Counted from the stretch's first letter, positions 1-11,439 are shown. The stretch is 64,000 nt of DNA from Apoda limacodes (GCA_946406115.1 OX291553.1:5523001-5587000); one strand, 5' to 3'. The notes: generated by a model not told the origin, from the sequence alone. Numbers and translations: made by a program.

Positions 1-1004
1 CGATTCACACATCTCATTAATCAACATACTATAAAGTTTACCCCTTTTCCCTCCTTAGAATTTAAATTTTTCAAAGTGCTCAAAAAACATACAATAAAAT
101 TAACCCCTTTCTCGAAATTTATGATCTCTTTCTTAAGTCATTTAAATATTAAACAATTAAAACAAAAATTTCCACCCACTTCACTCTCTTAGGGGTGAAT
201 TTCGAAAAATCCCTAACGTATCCAGATTAATCACTCCCTATCAAATATTCCATATCAAGTTGCTTTAATAACCTACCCTTTTCCGCCCCGTTGTCAAACG
301 TTTCAGCGTCCAGTTATTATTACTACGCATCTGAGCGCAGTTCACGCCCTTAGGGATTTAAAAATAACGATTTCTAAGTTGGTGAGATAGGGGTTCAAAG
401 GTCGTTTGAAAAACTGTCTTAGTGAAATTTGACCTTTTCAGTAGAAATTAAGAATGATGTATTTTATCGTTTTCGAAAAATCATATCACAGGAGATAAAA
501 TAGGGGATGAAACTTTATTTGGTTATCCTGTTGTTTTTGAAAATAATACGTTGAAAACTTGTATATTCACTTTTATTTACAAATAAATAATGACGTGTTT
601 TAGAATCTTTCGAAATTCAACTCCTAAATGGGTGAAAAGGGGTGGTAAAGTTTATATGGGGAAAAAATATTTTTGTCGTAAAATTAACTGTAAGCTGGGT
701 ATTGCCTTCTGCATGTTCCTCTTAAAAAAAATCGTTTATTAATGTTTGAACTTGACTCATATACCAAGTTACAAGTAAATTGAGCAAAGATATATTTTAT
801 CTTATACAAACCGTGAATCAGTGAAATACACACATTGAAATCACTAACTTTACCTTATCATATAATGATTAGTAACATTTCGCGTAAGGGCCTAGCACTA
901 TACAACAGTCACACATTTTTTGATAAAGTTGGTGTGGTGTGTATATAATGAGCACCTTACCTGGGTTATCTGATTGTAGGACTTGACATCGCTGGTGTAG
1001 CTCG
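1..1004. other. AT-rich flank with degenerate repeat blocks, no gene
   Basis: No coding stretch is convincing. Several C-rich or G-rich blocks recur in altered form and opposite orientation, for example GGGGTGAATTTCGAAAAA near 192 and GAAATTCAACTCCTAAATGG near 613. This suggests an old dispersed repeat rather than unique sequence. I cannot set its ends. Confidence 0.3.
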
Positions 1005-2759
1005 ATGTCTCGTCCTTTAGCTAGGAATTCTTGTCAGGACTTTGAGTTGATTGTAGATGATGCTAGTTTTAAAACAAATTCTGAGGTAGCAGTTGCCTTT
1101 GAACAGTTTTTTAGGAATATCCCATTCAAAACAACTGAACATCTAAACTCAAGTCCAATCTTAGCAGAAAAATTATTAAAAGCTAGTGTTCCTGAATGTA
1201 ACGTTCCCTTTGTATTTAAAAACATTAGTCCTACAGATATCATTAATACATTTAAAACATTAGAAATTAAAAACACCACAGACCTTTGGGGACTTTCTGT
1301 AAAAACTATAAATTCAATTATTCATGTCATAGCACAACCCTTAGCCATTATATTTAATAGTTGTGTTGATAGTGGTGTGTTTCCTGATGAGATGAAACTT
1401 AGCAAAGTTATACCTCTTTTTAAATCAGGTAGTTCAACAGATCCTAATAATTTTCGGCCTATTTCAATACTACCTATACTCAGTAAAGTTTTTGAAAAAA
1501 TCATACTTTGTCAAATGTTAAGCCATTTCTGTATTAATGAGCTACTTAGTAGTAAACAGTTTGGCTTTATGAAAGGCCGTTCTACAACTGATGCAGGAGT
1601 GGCACTATTAAAAAATATATATAACGCCTGGGAGGATTCGCATGACGCCCTTGGAGTGTTTTGTGATTTATCTAAGGCATTTGACTGTGTTCAACATGAA
1701 AATCTTATCAGGAAGCTACATCACTATGGTATTAGAGGCAAAGCTCTCGACCTTTTGACATCCTATATGAGTAGGAGAGTACAGAAAATAGATGTCAACG
1801 GTGAAAGATCTCCGGGATCAGCAGTCACTATAGGAGTCCCTCAGGGCTCAATTTTAGGTCCTTTTCTATTTCTTATTTACATTAACGATCTCCCATATAA
1901 TGTAAAAAACCATGACATTGTCTTATTTGCTGATGACACCTCTTTGCTTTTTAAAGTTAAGAGACGACAGACATGTTATAATGAATTAAATGATGCCCTT
2001 TCTAAAATTGTAAATTGGTTTAACGCTAATAATTTGTTACTTAATGAAAAAAAAACCAAATGTGTTAAATTTACATTACCAAATGTTAGTCAGAGACAGA
2101 CATGTATTAATATTAATGGCGAGCAATTAGGACTTGTTAATTCAACAGTCTTTCTTGGCATAACGCTGGACTCCAAACTTCAATGGGGTCCTCATATTCA
2201 TAACCTAGCCAAAAAACTTAGCTCTGCTGTGTATGCGATCAAGAAAATAAGACAATTGACCGATGTCGACACTGCAAAAATAGTATATTTTAGCTATTTC
2301 CATAGTTTAATGACATATGGTATCCTATTGTGGGGTAGCGCTGCTGATGTAAATACAATATTTTTGTTACAAAAAAGGGCAATTCGTGCTATTTATAAAT
2401 TAGGATCTAGGATATCTCTGAGGGATAGGTTTAGGGAAGTAAAAATTTTAACTTTAGTGTCGCAGTACATATATGAAAATCTTTTATATGTACATAAAAA
2501 TATCAATAGTTTCAGCAAGAAAAGTGACGTTCACAAAGTAAATACTAGAAGTAAAAATAAGCTGTTGGTGCATGATACACGTCTACACAAAATAAGTAAC
2601 TCTTTTATGGGGCAATGTATACACTTCTACAACAAAGTTCCCAATAAAATTCAAAATCTATCAATAAGTAAATTTAAATCTTTTATCAAGCAGGTACTTT
2701 GTAAAAAGGCATATTACAATATTTCAGACTATGTAAATGATAAAAATCCTTGGGACTGA
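1005..2759 (+). CDS. LINE reverse transcriptase (ORF2 C-terminal part), uninterrupted
   Basis: This 584-codon frame encodes the RNA-directed DNA polymerase that would copy LINE RNA at a nicked chromosomal target. Motifs appear in the expected order: FRPISILPILSKVFEK near residue 149, palm motif A FCDLSKAFDCV near 219, GVPQGSILGPFLFLIYINDLP region near 276, and the catalytic FADD box at 308-311. The thumb region (FLGITLDSKLQWGPHI, about 385) and a C-terminus ending NPWD follow. The N-terminal endonuclease normally ahead of the RT is absent, so the start codon is probably just the first ATG inside a truncated frame, not the original start. The lack of stops or frameshifts over the whole RT sets it apart from the other LINE pieces here and suggests a young copy. 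It is not expected to be autonomous. Confidence 0.85.
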   Translation: MSRPLARNSCQDFELIVDDASFKTNSEVAVAFEQFFRNIPFKTTEHLNSSPILAEKLLKASVPECNVPFVFKNISPTDIINTFKTLEIKNTTDLWGLSVKTINSIIHVIAQPLAIIFNSCVDSGVFPDEMKLSKVIPLFKSGSSTDPNNFRPISILPILSKVFEKIILCQMLSHFCINELLSSKQFGFMKGRSTTDAGVALLKNIYNAWEDSHDALGVFCDLSKAFDCVQHENLIRKLHHYGIRGKALDLLTSYMSRRVQKIDVNGERSPGSAVTIGVPQGSILGPFLFLIYINDLPYNVKNHDIVLFADDTSLLFKVKRRQTCYNELNDALSKIVNWFNANNLLLNEKKTKCVKFTLPNVSQRQTCININGEQLGLVNSTVFLGITLDSKLQWGPHIHNLAKKLSSAVYAIKKIRQLTDVDTAKIVYFSYFHSLMTYGILLWGSAADVNTIFLLQKRAIRAIYKLGSRISLRDRFREVKILTLVSQYIYENLLYVHKNINSFSKKSDVHKVNTRSKNKLLVHDTRLHKISNSFMGQCIHFYNKVPNKIQNLSISKFKSFIKQVLCKKAYYNISDYVNDKNPWD

Positions 2760-3060
2760 TGATGCTCAATTACAGGATGCATAGGTAAACCAAATTAAAA
2801 TGGAAATAACATAAAATTGTACGACTAAAAATCTTTTATTTAAAACATTAATTGTATTTTAGTTTATTTAAGTGTTTTTAAAAGAGTAACTATCGAGTTT
2901 CTTGCCGGATTCTTCTCGGTAGAAATCAACAACATTGTGAACCGGCGGGAAGGTGGGAGGGTTCAAAAAATAATATTTTATAACTTTGACGATTCAAAAG
3001 TGATTGTAAAATCCTTATTTGAATAAACCATTTTGACTTTGACTTTGACTTTGACTTTAG
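1005..3060 (+). mobile_element. 5'-truncated CR1/Jockey-type LINE with short-repeat tail
   Basis: A non-LTR retrotransposon copy holding the reverse transcriptase frame, a ~300-bp 3' UTR and a tail of four TTTGAC-type repeats (about 3032-3060). CR1-like LINEs end in short tandem repeats instead of poly(A). The 3' UTR carries a stem-loop-like block (CTTGCCGGATTCTTCTCGG near 2901) and TTGACGATTCAAAAGTG near 2985; both recur in other LINE ends of this window. The endonuclease domain is missing, so the copy is truncated at or just before 1005. No clear target-site duplication was found. Confidence 0.85.
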
Positions 3061-5154
3061 CCTTATTCAAATAGTATGTTTATTCTGCTTCGCTTTTTGT
3101 TTCGTGTCTGTTCCGTCGTGGCTGGACCCGACGCTCCTTAGCAACCTCTACACATAATATAACAACATGAGCATACAAGTACTGTCCTCTTACTCTAGGT
3201 AGGGCGGCGGCCGTAGTCGCCGCGCCCCCACTGTCTGACTCTCTTCATGATCTGAGAGTATATTACATTAGCCTGTAAACGTATACGTACCTACTATAAA
3301 TGGTATGAACATACAAAGTGCGCCCAACGTTGGCCTACGCGTCATACTATTTGCGCGGCCAGCCCAGCCCAGCTGTTGGTCACACATTACGCGGGCGTCA
3401 TCTCACCCACCTGAGGCTGTGAGTGCTAATGGAGGCGCTCCTACCATCGCATCACCAGAGCCCTGCAACACAATACAGCGAGGCTATTCCACCGCTGCAT
3501 TCCTGGAGGGGATAGTGAGCAGAGTATGGACGTCTCCAGTACCTCAAAGCCAACCAACGAAAGGCTAATAATCGATGTGTGGCTACAAGATCCCGGAACT
3601 GACCCTTATACCGCAGCACGGGTCCTTGGATTCGGTCCGTGCATTACCCCGCACGGGCAACGTAACACACGGGCCTTTTAGAGATAAAATAATCTTAATT
3701 ATAGACACACCTAAAATATAATTATTAACACAATAAACTCAGAGCTCAAGACAGCACCCCATACTCAACTTATGGCAGCTGTGTAGACTCTCTTCTGGCT
3801 GCCGCTCTTTCAAGTGGGAAGGTCCTTTCGGATGCAGGTCTCGTGGTGCACTGAGGCCTTCTAACCAATCTATATCGTACGTAGGCTCGTGGTGCTATAG
3901 AGTTGTGTTTCGTGTTTTGTTGTTGCGAACTTGCGTTGGCAGTGTTGCTGCTGACAATAAAGTGTTGCAACTTACGATACATGGTAAGTGCCAGAGCCTA
4001 TGGTAGGTTACTCACTTAGAAACTCGTGTGCTCCGTGACACTTTCCTCCCTCAGGGACCGTAGGGAAAAAAAACCTTAAACGTGCACTTCATGAATTGTG
4101 TTCAAGAGCTAGCAAGAGGCAATGCCCAGTTTAGGGTTAATTTCACGACAAAAATATTTATTTCCAGTGACAAATCAGGACAATGCATTTTATATATATA
4201 GATAAGATGTTGTCACTAAAATATCAACTTAACAATAAAATGTACGGAAATAATATACATTTTAATATAAACTATTCTAACTAATAAGATGTACGCAGAT
4301 ACAACCCTGGTCGATACTTGTGTGATTCCAAATTATGCTTTTTAAAAAAAAAAATGTTTTCTAAAGAGTACTCAGTCAGTGTGTCTAGTGACCACATCAC
4401 CGCTGTATCACAAAAATATAATGTGCCATTAATATCTGAGCTAAATTCCAATTAAACCTATTAATTCCATATCAATCTAAATGGCAAAAATTTATAAAAC
4501 TCTTTTGAAAATTATTTTTACTGAAATCATATTTCTCAGCGTGTTTGAAAATCGACTGGCTAAAAGGATCACTTCAATTGATTAAGTTTGTGATTGCTTG
4601 GGTTGAATTATCTGAAAAAGGATTTTTGTTTTTAATATAAATAGGTACCTATAGCTTCTTAAAGTATATGATGTTTATTTTACCACAACTTAAGACCCGT
4701 GGTTTTGTTCACGTTAATTTCGGATTAGTCAAGATATTTTATATTCACCGCAACTAATTAATGGTATGTAATTTTTTCTTACGATCTTGTGCTTAGGAGC
4801 TGTCACTTACTTGTGATTATTGTCTCGACTGGAAAAAGTCCACCTTTATAGGTTACCGTCTCCATCCATATGTCTCCTCAACGGCCGGTCTTAAGCCAAC
4901 TACATTTGGTGGCTTTCTGCGGCACTTACAACGTTGTGTTTTCTAGTCCGTGGTCACTAATTGAGAACCTTTCCTAATTACCAATTCAACTAACGATTTT
5001 GCCTGTCCATTGTCAGTTTAGCATACTTACAGTTTGAGTTATTCTAGAAATATAGAAGTTTCTTCTTCGTCAAATTTCATAATTCCAGATTTTCATCTCA
5101 GAATCACGCAAAGAATTATTTAGGATTGATCACACTTAGCTCGTTCGCATATGT
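3061..5154. other. Unassigned block, GC-rich part then AT-rich part
   Basis: From about 3190 to 4070 the sequence is richer in G and C than its surroundings and has short open frames on both strands that match nothing I recognise. A hairpin (CCGTGC ... GCACGG) lies near 3638-3657. This could be leftover transposon sequence (see rejected LTR idea). From 4070 to 5154 it is AT-rich with no feature I can support. Confidence 0.25.
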
Positions 5155-5447
5155 CATTACTAGACTTTGGCAGCGGCTCCGCCTGCCCTTAATTAGGTTA
5201 TCTTCGTGGAACACCTTCATTAACTTCAATTGATTATAATAATATTTCGTTTAAATCTGTTATAGTGATTCCCGCAGGAACTTTTGAATTTTTAGGGATA
5301 AAAAGTAGCCTATATGCTATTCCAGGACCTAACCTTTATGTAGTTTTATCCGGATCCGTCCAGTGGTTGAAGCGTAATTAAGTAACAAACATGCATTTAG
5401 ATACAAACATTCACGTTTATAATATTAGCAGGATTAAGAACATTAAT
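5155..5447 (+). repeat. Dispersed repeat family B, near-complete copy
   Basis: A lepidopteran-type repeat of about 300 bp. It opens with ACTAGACTTTGGCAGCGGCT, has a middle block AGGGATAAAAAGTAGCCTAT, and ends with AAACATTCACGTTTATAATA followed by TTAGCAGGA. Other copies lie at 29722, 31252 (interrupted), 49035, 49336, 50085 and, reversed, 57905. It has no coding capacity and no family name I can assign. Confidence 0.7.
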
Positions 5448-5757
5448 ATTTTGTTTGCGGAAACTTTAAAATAAGATTAAATGTATTATTTTCCCTTCTG
5501 CAGGAACAAAACATATCTAATCTGTTTTGATTAGTTCTGAATATCGATGATTTTTTTTAATATACGTTAGTGATAATAAAAAATCTAATCGAGAGTTACC
5601 ACTGGGACAAAAGGTTTCGTGAGTGAAACCGCAGCGCTAAGCTCGTAAAACATAAATTAGCGTAAACGTTACTAAAGTTATTAATTTATCTTACGATTCA
5701 ACTTGTCTTTCAAAGATTTACCACACTTTTTGTTAGGTTATTAGGTAATTAGCTTTT

Positions 5758-6647
5758 ACATTATCTTATTATTTAATTTAAACAAAATTAAAACATTCTT
5801 AATCTGAGGACTATATTCTTAAAATTATTAGCGAATAATCGTTTATTAGGATGTTGTATTGATTTAAGGACATAAAACAAAAACTACTACTTTCTACCAT
5901 CGCACCGCTCGCCATCGACAGAGAAATCATTCTCACACTCTAGAACCGAAATGGTCGCGTACAGTGCGGTTTTAAAGAAACTTCCTCCCGAGAACGCTTG
6001 GGTTGTGGAATGAGCTCCCTGCCAAGGTTTTCTCTGAGGACTACAGTATCCCCATACTGTAGTCCTCAGAGAGAGTTCTTCAAGAAAGAAGTTATTGGAT
6101 TTTTTAAGGGTCGGCAACGCGCGAGTGATACCCCTGGTGTTACAAGCGTCCATAGGCCACGGTGACCGCTTACCATCAGGCGGACCGTGTGCTTGTTTGC
6201 CAACTTAGTGGTATAAAAAAAAAAAAAAAAAAAAAACCATTTAAATACAATATAATTTAATTTCAACAAAATTGAAACATCATTACTCTGAAGACTACTA
6301 TTATGATTATTACTGACTAATCATTCATATGTACTTGTATTGATGTGCGGGCATAAAACAAAAACCATTTTAATAGAATATAATTTGATTTCAACAAAAT
6401 TGAAATATCCTTACTCTGAAGTTTACTGTTATGATTATTACTGACTAATCATTTATATGTACTTGTATTGATGTGCGGGCATAAAACAAAAACCATTTTA
6501 ATAGAATATAATTTAATTTCAACAAAATTAAAACATCCTCTCTCTGAAGACTAATGTTATGATTGTTAACGAATAATCATGTATTTGGATTTGTATGATG
6601 ATGTACGGGCATAAAACAAAAACTATTTGAAATAAAATATAATTGCC
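5758..6647 (+). repeat. Tandem array of ~128-bp units, interrupted by a LINE end
   Basis: Four units plus a partial fifth: about 5758-5884, 6237-6364 (128 bp), 6365-6492 (128 bp), 6493-6622 (130 bp) and a stub 6623-6647. Each unit runs from CCATTTTAATAGAATATAAT to GGGCATAAAACAAAAA. Units two and three are nearly identical and units one and four are more diverged. A LINE 3' end (5885-6236) sits at the junction of units one and two, so the array is older than that insertion. Confidence 0.85.
5885..6236 (+). mobile_element. Family A LINE, 5'-truncated 3' end with poly(A)
   Basis: This piece encodes the last part of a LINE ORF2. FYHRTARHRQ and RNFLPRTLGLWNELPAKV can be read in shifted frames, followed by the family 3' UTR and about 20 A residues (6215-6236). 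A 42-bp perfect inverted repeat at 6031-6072 breaks the frame. It inserted into the 128-bp tandem array. It is a pseudogene by truncation and frameshift. Confidence 0.85.
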
Positions 6648-6689
6648 TTAAAAGCACATGCATGCGGGGTTACCCTTAATTACAAAACA

Positions 6690-6900
6690 GAGGTGAAACT
6701 ACTGACCAGCAGCGTCAGGTGGTAAATATTAACTCTGCTAATTTGTGTACGAGACCTTAACTCCCTGGCTTTTGTTACGGTAAGCATCTGCAGCCCGAAT
6801 ACAAATGAACAAATTACCCAGAGCTTTGATAGTATCGGCGCCTATTTCGTTCGACCTCTTGTTAACACGTGTAATTCCATTTCCTGAAATTGAAGTGATT
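6690..6900 (+). repeat. Dispersed repeat with coding traces (family G)
   Basis: The stretch at about 6695-6810 matches the minus strand of 33275-33430 closely, sharing GGTRAATATTAACTCTGCTA and CACGAATACAAATGA-type blocks. In translation both give QRQxVNINSAN and NTN motifs, and this copy continues with FDSIGAYFVRPLVNTCNS. This copy is frameshifted within the shared part. I do not recognise the protein. Two copies in one window suggest a mobile origin. Confidence 0.5.
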
Positions 6901-9130
6901 GCTGGGCCAGCTTTGTTTACAGAGCGAAAAGACTGCTTTAATGACGTGTATGAATTCTATATGTATATTTATTAAATAGCTGTGTTTGAATACATAACTG
7001 TGTAGTTTTTACCTTGTCTAATGAAATATACAAATAACAAAGTATTTCAATCAGTCATTCAGTTTCAGTTCATGAGTCTACAATGTAGATGTTTCTTTAT
7101 TATTATACTTTATTATTTATACATTTTAAGTTATACAATACACATTTATACACCTGATTTGCATAAATTAATATTCGTTTTAATTCATTGAAGTACTACG
7201 GAACTCAATAGAATAAGTATATTTTTGAAAGGCCTTAATTTAATAGATAATTTATCATTATAAAAATATTGATCATATTTTTTATTTATAATATATTTTT
7301 TTATTATAAAAAAATATGCAATCGTGACATACATTTATTTTTAATCTAAAAAAGACACGCTGTTTAAGGATGTGGGAAACAGAAGAAAGAACTTTGTATT
7401 GGACGGAATTGCTTGGCACATGTCCAATACTTTCCGGTTGAAGAAATCCTAGACTGCGAAATACAGTTGGGATTCTAGGTTGACAACCAAATTGAGAAAA
7501 ATTGAAGGCTACGTTTTCAAGACGTTTTCTGGATATCAGAAAATTTCTGACATGTTATAAAAGAAAGTTACTTATTACTTTTTGATGCATCGTATGAGTG
7601 TACAAAATGATCAAAACAGTTTACCACAAGTTAACAATAAATTATATAATTTGTGGTCTGCTATAAGTTACCTATACATGTAGGTGCTTAAATTATTGCT
7701 GTATTAAATTAGATGGCTGGATAATCAAGTGGATACGTTTTTTATCATCTCACACCAACGCCCACTGCTGGGCATAAGCCTCATTAGATTTGATACTAGA
7801 TTTGCAAAACATCTGGCTATTTTATATTCCTAAAACTACTACATATTTGATATTTTGGGACACATTAATTTTCTCACAATCCATAATAAATACAAAATAT
7901 TAAAATCAATTTTTATATCAAAGGGTTTTATTTATTTTTTGCTAGAAATAGCGTTACTTAGATAATGAACTTGTTCTTAAGATAACTTTTGATTTCAAAA
8001 CAAAAAGTTTTGAGTGGAAAACTTGGATACGTCTTAACTTAGGGCAAATTGTCTTATGTTCCGAAGAAAGTTTCTTTACAGTTTTATCAGCTGTCATCTA
8101 TTCAAATATCTGTTTTTGCAAAATACATAATAATAAACAGTTTGTAGGTTAGATAAGAAGTTAAAACGTTATGTTCTTTGTCTAAGCGACTTTGTACAGC
8201 ACTTTGTTATTTTAATGTGTTTTGTTGTTCTGTTATTAGACTCTTCTGTCATTCTCGAAACATTGTGTTGGCCATTATAATGTTACTTTCCTTTCATTGT
8301 GGGTTTGTTTTTAAAGAAGCCTTATGATACGTTAGGTTCATAGGAATATAATAGTATATTTCGTACAAAGTGCAAAGTAAGGCTTTTTCTTAGTAAGTGC
8401 GTAACGTAAAAAAAGCTGTTTTGTGCTAAGTACGAACGCCACATTATCTACTACTATTTTTCTAATAAAGTACTTGAGTAACAGTCATCATTACGTGCAC
8501 CATTAAATATCCACTTTAAGTTTTTTTGCACCATTAAATATCCACTTTAAGTTTTTTTTGAAAGAGAAACTTTACCTAGCGTTTTTGATAAGTCGGGCTT
8601 TCAGTATTTATTAAAAAATATTTTTATGTGTGTTTATAAGATTGATATACTAGAACTGCATAAGTCCCTAGTAGATAGTTGTATTTGCGATATAAAAAGA
8701 GAGAAACATACGTAACTGTGAATAAAGTTGCATCCCTTTAGCTCACCGTTATTGGGTTACACGCTTAAGATTAACAAACATGTAAACATCTTTAAGCTTA
8801 GCTTTGCAAATTTAGCATCTGCAAACACAAAGCAAAACAAACATCGTATGCGACTTGCAGCTTTGCCATTAGCTTTTAATACTTGAATACATATATTTAA
8901 GTCATTGTTTTGAATAAATTTTATGATATTGAAATTAGGAAACAGTTATGTTTTCTGCTAGTCAGTACAATAAAATCAATAGACATAATGTAATCTATAA
9001 TTTGTAAAAACATTTTCACGTTACACAAAATAGTAAACAATAATAACGTAAACTTAAAAAAATAAAATTCTGAAAAAATATAAACTAAAATTCTTGTTTT
9101 TTTGTGCTTGAAACCACCTAGGTAAAATCT
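6901..9130. other. AT-rich sequence, little structure
   Basis: No gene is supported. Two items stand out: a fragment near 7745-7785 reading CCAACGCCCACTGCTGGGCA, which resembles the 3' end of RTE-type LINEs (compare 55730-55760), and a perfect 31-bp tandem duplication at 8497-8558. Confidence 0.3.
8497..8558. repeat. 31-bp direct tandem duplication
   Basis: The block GCACCATTAAATATCCACTT plus AAGTTTTTTT occurs twice in a row, at 8497 and 8528, without a mismatch apart from the length of the T run. This is a recent local duplication by slippage. No function is implied. Confidence 0.8.
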
Positions 9131-9139
9131 AAACTGTTT

Positions 9140-9400
9140 TTTAAGTAGAAAGTAACGTGGGCATCATTTCGAACAATTCCTCAGAACACAATCCATTGTA
9201 CAAGCGGTAGAACACACACAGGGAGGCAAAGTCTCTCCTCAGACTTAAGGGCTCGATACCGCAAGTGAGTTTGGGATCGTCGACAATTCTCAAAGCCCGT
9301 CGTTGAACCGAGTCAAAAGGGCCAAGCTGGTATCCGGGTGCACCCGCCCAGAGATGGCAGCAGTACTCCATATGGGGCCGGACTTACTTGTCATTACCAA
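9140..9400 (-). pseudogene. Family A LINE ORF2 C-terminal fragment
   Basis: Minus-strand translation gives MEYCCHLWAGAPGYQLGPFD, QRRALRIVDDPKLTCGIEPL and LRRDFASLCVFYRLYNGLCS, the end of the ORF2 of this window's main LINE family. The same peptide recurs at 19870-19998 and, partly, at 31361. The piece is open for 77 codons but lacks all RT catalytic motifs and the 3' UTR, so it is a fragment. Neighbouring AT-rich DNA shows no remaining LINE sequence. Confidence 0.8.
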
Positions 9401-10330
9401 AGTAGTTGCTGAATAGAAACTTTTCCCCATATTATTATGAAGACTTGTACAGCAACAGCTGTTTAACCCCTTCTGTAATATATCACCGTAATGATAACCA
9501 TGGGAGTGTTTCCATTCAAACGAATAGATTGATTTGTTCCCTTGGTATACCCTTTATAAGTCTATATTTCTAAGCCCTTTTTTCAATTTCTTAGCAATTG
9601 TTTGGTACACAATAAACACACATTTCATCATAATATTTTGTTAGAAGCAACTCTCTGAAATGAGATCTACATTATTATTCCAAAAATACTATAAAGACAT
9701 TCCAGGCGGCGTGTATTTGTTTGCATTTGAAAGAGCGGCTCGATCAAAAGCATAACAGAGAGATACGATTCTGCGATTCAAATGCTTTCAAAGAGTTTTG
9801 TATTATAAAAGAAAAAAATTTAAAGAGGAATATTTACTATTTGAATTCGTCAAAGTTTTTATAAATTGATCAGATGTTTAACTTTGAAGTGTACCCATAC
9901 TTTAAAAATGTTTATTATTCGTCAGTTCTAATTCTAAACTACCTTAACACTAAATCACCTAAAATAATGGTAAAGTAACTCACATGTATATGAGGACTTT
10001 CGTAAAAATTAAAATATAACAGATATAAAAATAAATATCCTCGTATTCCTAATTGCCATTAGAAATATAAATCTTTTTTCCATATTTTGTATTTGTTTGG
10101 TTTTAATTACTTTGGTTTTTAAATAATCTTTTCATCACACTTACTCGTAAACAGTGTCATTACGAGCTGGTAAAGTGGGTGCTAAAAACTTAATTACTCC
10201 CATGGGCTTTTTCTTTCCTCAAGGCAAAGCGGAACTTAATTAAAACCACGGGCATTCTTGTCATTAAACGCACAAAGCGCGCTCTACTTCTACGATAAAA
10301 CAGTACGTAGACTTTACGAACTGTTTTTTT
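9401..10330. other. No gene; diverged repeat near 9660-9850
   Basis: Around 9676-9850 the sequence shares blocks (TTCCAAAAATACTATAAAGA, TTTGAAAGAGCGG) with 17121-17290. This points to an old dispersed repeat about 170 bp long. The rest is plain AT-rich sequence. Confidence 0.3.
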
Positions 10331-10334
10331 CTAC

Positions 10335-11230
10335 TATATCAAGTACGCACAAAAGTGCCATCTGTTGTTTAAGATACGAACTACGCGCCAAGCGAGCAAT
10401 TATATTGCAACAAATTTTTCTGACCCGGTGGTAAAAAGGTAAAAATCAAAACTACAGTAACCATAATAAAAATGGCGTGAACTTATAACGACACTAGCGC
10501 CTAAATAGTTATAACTTTAGCCAAAACATTTTAATTCATAATTTCTCTAGGCATTGATAGCTGGCTGCACTGCTGTTCTCACCTTCTGTGTTCGCTTTTT
10601 ATTTTAGTGTGTTTTTTTATTTACAACTTACAAACGAAATAAAAAATGTCTTCGTCCTCAAGTGAGTTCAATATAAATGCGACACCGCCAGATATTGTAA
10701 ATCGGGCTCAAGAAATGAATATGAACCTGTTACCACCGAAGCCTAAAGACAAGTAGATAGATTCGTAACCGCATACGCCAGTTTGGAGAAACAAGAAATA
10801 TCAGAGAATATCCTATTAGCTTACTTCGGGGAAATTGACGAAAAATACAAACCGTCTTCTCTGTGGGAAATTTACTCGTTTTTAAAGGAATTTTAAGACC
10901 AAAAACTCCATCAATATTGAACAGTATATAACACATTTTTTTTACAAATATTTACACAAAGGTTACGTTTTAGGTTAGGTTTTATTGTTTAATTGTTAAA
11001 ATTAAAACGTTTATTGTGTTTTTAAAAATTGTAGAGTAAAATTTTGAGAACGTATTTTTTTTTTGCCTCATATTTTTATTTATTTCTCGCAAATGTGATT
11101 GAAAACATAGTGTTTAACACGGGTGATACGGAAATTACAAACTCGAGTCACTAAATTGCCTCTTGTTAGTAATTTTCTCCTTAACGGCCTTAATACACAA
11201 TTTACTATAAAAATAACAGTTGCACTGTCT
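10335..11230 (+). mobile_element. Crypton-like element, copy with recombinase fragment
   Basis: Boundaries are estimated from similarity with a shorter second copy at 11440-11745. Both share an upstream block (TATCAAGTACGCAC... then CAAGCGAGCAATTATA at 10391 versus CAAGCGAGCTATTACA at 11489) and a downstream block (GCCTCTTGTTAGTAATTTTC at 11159 and 11691). Only this copy keeps coding sequence (10646-10896). The mobile-element class rests on that coding fragment. Confidence 0.45.
10646..10896 (+). pseudogene. N-terminal fragment of a tyrosine-recombinase-like (Crypton type) protein
   Basis: Starting at ATG 10646, MSSSSSEFNINATPPDIVNR leads to a stop at 10754. Shifting frame at about 10753 opens a second stretch to 10896 reading VDRFVTAYASLEKQEISENI, then LLAYFGEIDEKYKPSSLWEI and YSFLKEF. 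From memory of the family, the pattern 'SEN(I/V)LLAYF...KYKPSSLW..YS.LK' resembles the N-terminal core-binding region of Crypton-type tyrosine recombinases that recur in animal genomes. The catalytic R-H-R-Y part is missing, and a frameshift and a stop break what remains. A similarity search could place it in another recombinase family; that it is a broken transposon gene is more secure than the name. Confidence 0.45.
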
Positions 11231-11439
11231 TAAAGAAAGAAACTAAATTTTGCTTTTTTATTTTATAGCCATCTTGAAACAGAATATAAGGATATCAATA
11301 AAAATCATTGTCTTAACTAAATCTTTACAGACACAAAAAAAAACTAGTTTAGAAGCATTGAAGGACATGTAAACTTTTATCGAAAAAATAATGTTACTAC
11401 TTACTGTTGTTATCAGGGGTCAGTTTTTTCTATCGATTC

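Noticed and set aside
3305..3568. 87-codon open frame in a GC-rich block, and TGCGCCCAACGTTGG at 3317 as a possible retroelement primer-binding site
   Set aside because: No protein domain, no LTR pair and no gag-pol trace; the motif alone is too short to call an LTR element.
7745..7785. CCACTGCTGGGCATAAGCCTC as an RTE element copy
   Set aside because: Only about 40 bp resemble the RTE 3' end; mentioned in the region note but not called as an element.
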